Positions 8,356-12,818 of a stretch of DNA of 12,818 nt are shown here, piece after piece. The notes under the pieces are model-generated. The model was not told the DNA's origin and searched no databases. It worked only from the letters and a program-made list of their open reading frames with translations. How positions within the stretch are numbered: the first letter of the stretch is position 1; every line of letters starts with the position of its first letter. Source of the stretch: Ruminococcus sp. UBA3286 (GTDB lineage Bacteria > Bacillota > Clostridia > Oscillospirales > Ruminococcaceae). The stretch is taken from assembly GCA_002362135.1 (NCBI GenBank), contig DETO01000095.1, forward strand, positions 1 through 12,818, in the 5' to 3' direction. Both the position numbers and the translations under genes were made by a program.

Positions 8356-9656
8356 TTTCTGATCTTCTCCAGATATTCGGTAATGGAAATATACATTTCG
8401 TGCGCCGCTTCCTGCGTATCGAGCTTACCGTAGGAAACCTGCTCGATTATCGTATTATAGATATTCTTCATCTGCGAAAGTTCCATATACGGACTTATCG
8501 TTACGGTATCAAGATTTTCAAGCAGCTTATCATTCTCCTGCGCGAGACCTTTTAACAAACCTTTTTCCTCAAGATGCTTCTCAGCCTTCCGAGACGACGG
8601 TATTCCCCTCGTAGTACCGAGAATTTCCGCACATTCCTCATCATTCAGCATGAAATCCATAAAAGCCGCCGCTTCGTCGGGATATTGGGTATTATTCGAC
8701 AGCGCGTACATTACGGAAGGCTTTATCATCCAGCCGCTGCAATTTCCGTTATCGTCCGAAAGCAGCGGCCCTGCTTCAAGAACGCCGTCGGGAAGCGCCA
8801 TTTCGTACTTTCCGACAGAACTTCCCCATTCGAGAACTCCTGCAACTCTGCCGTCGATAAATTCCGCCGACTGATAAAGCGACGCGCTTCCGTCCTCATC
8901 TGTACGGACGTCAACAGTCCTGATAACATGATTTTCTTCCAGAAGTTTATAAAAATCAAGGGCATTTCTAATGTCGTCTTCCGTAAAGCCCAATTCGCCG
9001 TCCATTGAAATAAAACTGCGCCCCGTCTGCTGCTGAACGTAAACAACCGCCAGATACCAAGCCGTTCCGCCCGATTGAATATCGAGATCCATAGGATAAA
9101 TATCTTCGCTGCTGAATTTTTCTCCAAGCGCGATAAGATCGCTCCATGTTTTAGGATAATCCGCTCCCAACCGCTTGTACGTTTCGGAATTATAAAACAA
9201 TCCCCTGCCGCTGACCGAAACAGTCATGGCATTCAGAACGCCGTCAGACTTTCCGAAAGAAAGCACGCCTTCGTCAAAATTTGTAAGGTCAATCTGTTTA
9301 TCAAGCTTTCCGAGATCATAAAAACCGCTTCCGTCGGGTGAAAATGAAATAAGCCAGTCGTAATTGATTTGCATAATATCAGGCTCTGTTCCACCGCTTA
9401 TCTGCGCGCTGACTTTTTCAGTCCAGCCGTCCCAGCCGCCGTATTCGGGAATTATCTCGATTTTGGGATTTTTTTTATTCCATAGTTCAATGGCTTTGAG
9501 GGTCGCCTCATGACGATCGTCGCCGCCCCACCATGAAAATCGCAGAGTACACGGATCAAGCTTCCCGTCAGGTTCAACAGCAGTCTTACCGCTTTCGCCG
9601 CACGCAGAGAGAGTTATCAGACAGCATATTGCTGCCGCCATAAAATATTTTTTCAT
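8352..9656 (-). CDS. Lipoprotein solute-binding protein of a CUT1 sugar ABC transporter
   Basis: A 434-residue extracellular sugar-binding lipoprotein. The N-terminus MKKYFMAAAI with lipobox LSAC (16-19) marks C19 for lipid attachment. The mature start has the family pattern LRFSWWGGDDRHEAT (38-52), and GGTEPDIMQINYDWL (88-102) is the standard segment of family 1 binding proteins. I chose the ATG at 9656 rather than the upstream in-frame ATG at 9725. Only the former places a signal peptide at the N-terminus, it has AAGGA (9669-9665, minus strand) 8 bases ahead, and 9725 coincides with the predicted transcription start. It is the first gene of the operon and is positioned like YesO. The likely ligand is an unsaturated rhamnogalacturonan oligosaccharide, inferred from the GH105 gene. 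Confidence 0.93.
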   Translation of the reverse strand: MKKYFMAAAICCLITLSACGESGKTAVEPDGKLDPCTLRFSWWGGDDRHEATLKAIELWNKKNPKIEIIPEYGGWDGWTEKVSAQISGGTEPDIMQINYDWLISFSPDGSGFYDLGKLDKQIDLTNFDEGVLSFGKSDGVLNAMTVSVSGRGLFYNSETYKRLGADYPKTWSDLIALGEKFSSEDIYPMDLDIQSGGTAWYLAVVYVQQQTGRSFISMDGELGFTEDDIRNALDFYKLLEENHVIRTVDVRTDEDGSASLYQSAEFIDGRVAGVLEWGSSVGKYEMALPDGVLEAGPLLSDDNGNCSGWMIKPSVMYALSNNTQYPDEAAAFMDFMLNDEECAEILGTTRGIPSSRKAEKHLEEKGLLKGLAQENDKLLENLDTVTISPYMELSQMKNIYNTIIEQVSYGKLDTQEAAHEMYISITEYLEKIRK

Positions 9657-9684
9657 ACTCTCAATCCTTAAATAAATGATATAT

Positions 9685-9710
9685 GACAGCATACCAAATT
9701 GCACGCTGTC
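9685..9710 (-). promoter_or_regulatory. Leader hairpin or operator in the 5' UTR of the sugar operon
   Basis: GACAGCATAC (9685-9694) and GCACGCTGTC (9701-9710) are complementary at 8 of 10 positions. In the minus-strand mRNA the other two become G-U, giving an unbroken 10-bp stem with a 6-base loop. It lies roughly 15-40 bases after the predicted start site and before the SD. It may be an operator for a repressor or an mRNA structure that tunes expression. Confidence 0.5.
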
Positions 9711-9731
9711 TCTTGTCTGTTTCATATTTTA

Positions 9732-9760
9732 ATTATACATTATTATTCATAATAAATCAA
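9732..9760 (-). promoter_or_regulatory. Sigma-A promoter of the sugar uptake operon
   Basis: On the minus strand, TTGATT (9760-9755), a 17-base spacer and a perfect TATAAT (9737-9732) form a good housekeeping promoter. The predicted start is near 9725, giving a leader of about 69 bases. Immediately upstream of the -35, overlapping it by one base, is the 9-base palindrome AGCAATGCT (9760-9768), flanked by ATC and GAT, a possible regulator site. Confidence 0.75.
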
Positions 9761-9829
9761 GCAATGCTGATATAATTATAATTTATTGGCACTTTCTACA
9801 AATTTCTCTAAACTTTTTTGTGCGGCATT

Positions 9830-9939
9830 ATCAAGGGGGACGCTGTCCCCCTTGATATCCCCCTGCTTAAGGGACATAGCCCCTTAAGAATCCCAATATT
9901 AATTAACTTTTGTACCCGCAAGGGGTACAAAAGTTAATT
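9830..9939. repeat. Three consecutive hairpins, probable dispersed palindromic repeat
   Basis: Three perfect stems lie within 110 bases: an 11-bp stem (9830-9840 with 9846-9856, loop CGCTG), an 8-bp stem CTTAAGGG (9866-9873) with CCCTTAAG (9881-9888), and a 17-bp stem (9901-9917 with 9923-9939, loop GCAAG). The first two look like diverged copies of one unit: AAGGG...GAC, short loop, CCCCTT, then A-rich sequence and ATCCC. The neighbouring genes diverge from here, so these are not terminators of either. Repeats of this style are common between genes in Oscillospiraceae, but I cannot count copies from this window. Confidence 0.65.
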
Positions 9940-10045
9940 CAAATAGATTTCAAGAACGATTTCCTAAGCAAGAATTCAAGGAGATAGTTCCGCTTGAATA
10001 ATACCGAAAAGTAAAACTGACTTTCGTTTAATAATGAAACGGCTA
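9940..10045. other. Intergenic spacer between hairpin repeat and glyS promoter
   Basis: No gene or recognisable riboswitch is visible here. The only structure is a short inverted repeat, ATTCAAG (9974-9980) with CTTGAAT (9993-9999), plus a weak CGTTT/AAACG pair near 10024-10040. Together with the preceding promoter and hairpins, this completes the 454-base gap between the divergent genes. Confidence 0.5.
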
Positions 10046-10074
10046 TTGACAAATCGCGCGATTTGCGATATAAT
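10046..10074 (+). promoter_or_regulatory. Consensus sigma-A promoter of glyS with palindromic spacer
   Basis: TTGACA (10046-10051), a 17-base spacer and TATAAT (10069-10074) match the consensus exactly. The predicted start is near 10081, leaving a leader of only about 30 bases. CAAATCGCGCGATTTG (10050-10065) is a perfect 16-bp palindrome covering the end of the -35 and most of the spacer, the position where a repressor would block RNA polymerase. Confidence 0.88.
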
Positions 10075-10110
10075 TAAAAATCATGATAAAAGTGAAAGAG
10101 GTTGTATAAA

Positions 10111-11517
10111 ATGCTTAAAAATTCAGATAAGATCATGGATAAAATAGTTGATTTGTGCAAATCAAAAGGCTTCGTTTATCCCGGTTCGGAAATTTACGGC
10201 GGTCTCGCTAATACTTGGGACTACGGCCCTCTTGGCGTTGAACTGAAAAATAATATCAAAAAGGCATGGCTGAAAAAATTCGTGCAGGAAAACAAGTACA
10301 ACGTCGGTCTCGATTCCGCTATCCTCATGAATCCTCAGACATGGGTGGCTTCCGGTCATATCGGCGGATTCTCCGATCCTCTCATGGACTGCAAAGAATG
10401 CAAGACCCGTCACCGCGCTGATAATCTTATCGAGGACTTCGACGGCACAAACGTTGCAGGCTGGTCAAACGAGCAGATGACGGCATATATCAACGAGAAG
10501 AATATTGTATGTCCCAACTGCGGCAAGCGCAACTTTACCGATATCCGTCAGTTCAACCTGATGTTCAAGACTTTTCAGGGCGTTACCGAAAACAGCAAGT
10601 CCGAACTTTATCTCCGTCCCGAAACCGCGCAGGGCATCTTCGTAAACTTCGCGAATATCCAGCGCACTACGCGTAAAAAAGTGCCTTTCGGCGTTGCGCA
10701 GGTCGGAAAATCGTTCAGAAATGAGATCACTCCCGGAAACTTCATCTTCCGCGTCCGCGAATTTGAGCAGATGGAACTTGAATTCTTCTGCAAGCCCGGT
10801 ACTGATCTTGAATGGTTCAGCTATTGGCGCGGATTCTGCAAGGATTTCCTGCTCACTCTCGGTCTGAAAGAAGAAAATATCAGACTCCGAGATCACGATT
10901 CGGAGGAACTCTGCTTCTATTCAAAGGCTACCACGGACTTCGAGTACCTCTTCCCGTTCGGCTGGGGCGAACTCTGGGGCGTTGCCGACCGTACCGACTA
11001 CGACCTTACTCAGCATATCAACACCAGCGGAAAGTCTCTTGAATATTTCGATCCCGAAACTAACGAGAAGTACATTCCCTACGTTATCGAGCCGTCGCTG
11101 GGCGTTGAGAGACTTTTCCTCTCTATCGTTACGGAAGCTTACGACGAGGAAGAACTTGTTTCCACTGACAAGAACGGCAATGAGAAGAAGGAGATACGCA
11201 CGGTCATGCATTTTCATCCCGCTCTTGCGCCGTTTAAATGCGCAGTGCTGCCCCTCGTTAAGAAGCTCACTCCCAAGGCGGAGGAAATTTACGATATGCT
11301 TTCCAAAAAATTCATGTGCGATTTCGACGAATCGGGTTCTATCGGCAAGAGATACCGCCGCGAAGACGAGATCGGTACGCCGTTCTGCATTACCGTGGAT
11401 TTCGACACTATCGAGAAAGACAACTGCGTAACTGTACGCGACCGCGATACAATGCAGCAGGAACGCATTGCTATTGACGATCTCGTAAAATTCCTCGAAG
11501 AAAAAACATCTATCTGA
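10111..11517 (+). CDS. glyS: Glycyl-tRNA synthetase, homodimeric class II type
   Basis: A 468-residue enzyme that charges tRNA-Gly with glycine; this is the single-chain alpha2 form, not the alpha/beta GlyQ-GlyS pair. The N-terminal region has YGGLANTWDYGPLG (29-42). Cysteine pairs CKEC (94-97) and CPNC (134-137) look like a zinc-binding insertion. RPETAQGIF (169-177), FRNEITPG (202-209) with FRVREFEQME (213-222) as motif 2, and EPSLGVERLF (327-336) as motif 3 form the class II catalytic core. The C-terminal anticodon-binding domain is about 368-468. I start at ATG 10111, since AAAGAGG (10095-10101) gives 9-base spacing. An in-frame TTG at 10102 directly abuts that SD and cannot use it. It shares a short unit with the downstream SCP2-like gene. 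Confidence 0.97.
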   Translation: MLKNSDKIMDKIVDLCKSKGFVYPGSEIYGGLANTWDYGPLGVELKNNIKKAWLKKFVQENKYNVGLDSAILMNPQTWVASGHIGGFSDPLMDCKECKTRHRADNLIEDFDGTNVAGWSNEQMTAYINEKNIVCPNCGKRNFTDIRQFNLMFKTFQGVTENSKSELYLRPETAQGIFVNFANIQRTTRKKVPFGVAQVGKSFRNEITPGNFIFRVREFEQMELEFFCKPGTDLEWFSYWRGFCKDFLLTLGLKEENIRLRDHDSEELCFYSKATTDFEYLFPFGWGELWGVADRTDYDLTQHINTSGKSLEYFDPETNEKYIPYVIEPSLGVERLFLSIVTEAYDEEELVSTDKNGNEKKEIRTVMHFHPALAPFKCAVLPLVKKLTPKAEEIYDMLSKKFMCDFDESGSIGKRYRREDEIGTPFCITVDFDTIEKDNCVTVRDRDTMQQERIAIDDLVKFLEEKTSI

Positions 11518-11539
11518 TCAAATAAGAAAGGTAAATATT

Positions 11540-11902
11540 ATGAAATTCAGCGAACTTTTAGAAATGCTCCGCGAAATGGCGGCTAAGATCAATTCGGCAG
11601 ATGCGGAAGACCTTGCAGTAAACTTTCGCATGACGGACGTTTCCGCACCCGATATCGACAACGACGATCAGAAGCGCGAGCCGGGAATTTTCTACATCTC
11701 CATTAAAAACGGAAATGCCGAGATAATGCCCTATCGCTACAATGATACAGACTGCACTATTTCTATGAAGCAGGACAATTTCATCAAGCTTATCAACGGC
11801 AAGCTTGACGCCGTTGCCGCATTCACTTTCGGCAAGCTTAAAGTTGACGGAAGCATTGATTTGGCGCTTAAATTCGCCAATGTAATCAAGAAGATCAAGT
11901 AA
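11540..11902 (+). CDS. SCP2 sterol-binding-domain-like small protein
   Basis: A 120-residue protein that fits the SCP2 fold: an N-terminal helix, alternating strands, a charged surface loop, then the diagnostic end NFIKLINGKLDAVAAF (80-95) and GKLKVDGSIDLALKF (98-112). SCP2 domains hold lipids or other hydrophobic ligands in a pocket; the ligand of bacterial stand-alone forms is generally unknown. It has no signal peptide, so it is cytoplasmic. The SD AGAAAGG (11525-11531) is 8 bases before the ATG. It lies 22 bases after glyS with no intervening terminator and is followed by a strong one, so the two genes are probably co-transcribed. Confidence 0.88.
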   Translation: MKFSELLEMLREMAAKINSADAEDLAVNFRMTDVSAPDIDNDDQKREPGIFYISIKNGNAEIMPYRYNDTDCTISMKQDNFIKLINGKLDAVAAFTFGKLKVDGSIDLALKFANVIKKIK

Positions 11903-11908
11903 ATTTTT

Positions 11909-11938
11909 AAGGAGTTCGCAAAGTGGTGCGAACTCCTT
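11909..11938 (+). terminator. Intrinsic terminator after the glyS-SCP2 unit
   Basis: AAGGAGTTCGCA (11909-11920) pairs perfectly with TGCGAACTCCTT (11927-11938) around a 6-base loop. Six Ts (11937-11942), the first two within the stem, complete a standard rho-independent terminator 6 bases after the SCP2 stop codon. Confidence 0.9.
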
Positions 11939-11953
11939 TTTTGTTGCGGTTGA

Positions 11954-11997
11954 GTTACAAATTCGTAAAATGCAACTAATTGTAACATTGATGTTAC
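11954..11997. promoter_or_regulatory. Operator-like inverted repeats upstream of the XRE-AbrB gene
   Basis: GTAACAT (11982-11988) and ATGTTAC (11991-11997) form a perfect 7-bp inverted repeat with a 2-base centre, ending 10 bases before the -35. A second pair, GTTACAA (11954-11960) and TTGTAAC (11980-11986), shares the middle half-site. Repeated GTTAC half-sites fit binding by a dimeric regulator, possibly the XRE protein itself. Confidence 0.5.
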
Positions 11998-12007
11998 TTT
12001 TGGTTGG

Positions 12008-12036
12008 TTGACTTAACATTTTTCTTGTGATATAAT
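12008..12036 (+). promoter_or_regulatory. Extended -10 sigma-A promoter of the XRE-AbrB/ABC unit
   Basis: TTGACT (12008-12013), a 17-base spacer and TATAAT (12031-12036), preceded by TG at 12028-12029 as an extended -10. The predicted start near 12043 leaves a leader of about 44 bases containing the SD AAGGAG (12075-12080). Confidence 0.82.
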
Positions 12037-12086
12037 AATATACAGAAAAAACAAGGCGATATCGTGATTGCCCCAAGGAGAAAAAT

Positions 12087-12503
12087 ATGTCCGTACAATT
12101 CAGCAGATTAAAAATGTTCCGCAAGCAGAGCGGTTTTACGCAGGAGGAAATTGCCGAAAAACTGGGAGTTTCACGTCAAGCAGTTGCAAAATGGGAAAAG
12201 GGTGAAACACTGCCCGATATCGAAAGCTGCATTCAGCTTGCCGATATTTACGGAACAACTGTCGATCTTCTTGTGCGCAGCGTTACCGAAGACGAACAGA
12301 CGGGCGACGGCAAGCATATTTTCGGGTGCGTAAAACTCAACGGCAAGGGACAGATCACCCTTCCTGCAAACTGCCGCAGCGTTTTCGGGCTTAAAGAGGG
12401 CGATAATATTCTTATTCTCGGCGATGAGGATAAGGGGATAGCGCTCGTGAATCTTGGCGGTATTCCGGGAAATATTCCACCAAAAGCCAGTGAGGAAAAA
12501 TAA
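12087..12503 (+). CDS. XRE-family regulator fused to an AbrB/SpoVT-like domain
   Basis: A 138-residue DNA-binding regulator. Residues about 6-62 are an XRE helix-turn-helix (FTQEEIAEKLGVSRQAVAKW at 17-36, then EKGETLPD). Residues about 82-122 are an AbrB/MazE-type swapped-hairpin domain (KLNGKGQITLP at 83-93, GLKEGD at 101-106). Carrying two DNA-binding folds is a known but uncommon layout. The SD AAGGAG lies 6 bases before the ATG. The next gene, an ABC exporter ATPase, starts 2 bases after its stop, so the regulator probably controls its own operon, perhaps through the inverted repeats ahead of the promoter. The signal it senses is not evident. Confidence 0.92.
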   Translation: MSVQFSRLKMFRKQSGFTQEEIAEKLGVSRQAVAKWEKGETLPDIESCIQLADIYGTTVDLLVRSVTEDEQTGDGKHIFGCVKLNGKGQITLPANCRSVFGLKEGDNILILGDEDKGIALVNLGGIPGNIPPKASEEK

Positions 12504-12505
12504 TT

Positions 12506-12818
12506 ATGAAAGCAGTAGAAGTAAAAAATCTTACAAAAAAATTCAAGGAAAAAACGGCTGTAGACGGCATCTCTTTTTCAGTTGAGGAGGGCGAACTTTT
12601 CGCGCTTCTGGGCGTAAACGGCGCAGGAAAAACCACCACTATCCGTATGCTTTCCTGCCTTTCAGTTCCGACGGACGGCTCGGCTTTGATAAACGGCAAA
12701 AACTGCGTTTCCGAAAGCGATTCCGTAAAGCCGCTTATCGGGATTTCGCCGCAGGATACTTCGGTTGCGGAAAATCTCACCGTCCGCGAAAATCTTGAAT
12801 TTACCGCCGCTATCTACG
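12506..12818 (+). CDS. ABC exporter ATPase (partial, 3' end outside window)
   Basis: The first 104 codons are open to the window edge. The start MKAVEVKNLTKKFKEKTAVD is followed by Walker A GVNGAGKTT (36-44), with the Q-loop glutamine at Q83 in ISPQD and ENLTVRENL (89-97), which is typical of ATPases serving ABC-2 type exporters of drugs, lantibiotics or similar compounds. The signature motif, Walker B and any permease lie beyond the window. GAGGA (12492-12496), 9 bases before the ATG, is the SD. The gap of 2 bases after the XRE-AbrB gene implies one operon. Confidence 0.93.
   Translation, partial: MKAVEVKNLTKKFKEKTAVDGISFSVEEGELFALLGVNGAGKTTTIRMLSCLSVPTDGSALINGKNCVSESDSVKPLIGISPQDTSVAENLTVRENLEFTAAIY

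Noticed and set aside
9657..9725. Upstream ATG (9725) for the solute-binding protein
   Set aside because: It would bury the lipoprotein signal peptide behind 23 residues and sits at the predicted transcription start with no SD.
9830..9939. Hairpins as intrinsic terminators
   Set aside because: They lie upstream of both neighbouring genes and lack T tracts after the stems.
10102..10110. TTG start for glyS
   Set aside because: The SD ends at 10101, leaving zero spacing; ATG at 10111 has proper spacing.
9657..10110. tRNA or T-box RNA in the long intergenic gap
   Set aside because: I found no cloverleaf, T-box consensus or CCA-type end, and the glyS promoter lies too close to the gene for a T-box.
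11558..12124. 188-codon minus-strand frame
   Set aside because: It covers the SCP2 gene, its terminator and the XRE promoter in antisense, so it is a chance frame.

Overview
The window looks like chromosomal DNA from an anaerobic low-to-mid-GC Firmicute of the Ruminococcus/Oscillospiraceae kind. The signs are strong AGGAGG-type ribosome binding sites, consensus sigma-A promoters, a homodimeric class II glycyl-tRNA synthetase, a pectin-derived oligosaccharide uptake operon and an XRE-AbrB regulator beside an ABC exporter ATPase. The genus is an inference; no rRNA or other marker is present. I see no rRNA, tRNA, CRISPR array or transposase gene.

Left block, plus strand (1-5515). The window opens with a large imperfect inverted repeat (1-158). 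Then come four plus-strand genes with short gaps: a 911-residue c-di-GMP phosphodiesterase-like EAL protein with an unusual C-terminal beta-helix-like repeat domain; the GTPase/ATPase ychF; an NfeD-like membrane protein; and a stomatin-like SPFH protein that overlaps nfeD by 4 bases. The block ends at a strong hairpin (5487-5515) that also serves the converging operon.

Middle block, minus strand (5517-9760). A sugar-acquisition operon reads leftward: extracellular lipoprotein solute-binding protein, MalF-type permease, MalG-type permease, then a GH105 unsaturated rhamnogalacturonyl hydrolase. Each junction is a 4-base ATGA overlap. Gene order matches Bacillus subtilis yesO-yesP-yesQ-yesR. Short unsaturated rhamnogalacturonan oligosaccharides would be captured outside, imported, and have their unsaturated end sugar removed in the cytoplasm. 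No ATPase subunit is present, so a shared MsmX-like ATPase elsewhere is likely. A promoter with a perfect -10 and a leader hairpin precede the operon.

Divergent intergenic region (9657-10110). It holds the minus-strand promoter, three closely packed hairpins (9830-9939) that are not terminators of either neighbour and resemble a dispersed palindromic repeat, and a perfect-consensus promoter for glyS whose spacer contains a 16-bp perfect palindrome.

Right block, plus strand (10111-12818). glyS and a small SCP2-like protein form a two-gene unit ending in a terminator (11909-11938). After a 184-base gap with an operator-like palindrome and an extended -10 promoter come an XRE-AbrB regulator and the first 104 codons of an ABC exporter ATPase that runs off the window.

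Most likely to be new: the EAL plus beta-helix fusion, the left-edge inverted repeat whose mismatches look like G-U pairs on the minus strand, the three-hairpin element, and the palindrome inside the glyS promoter.
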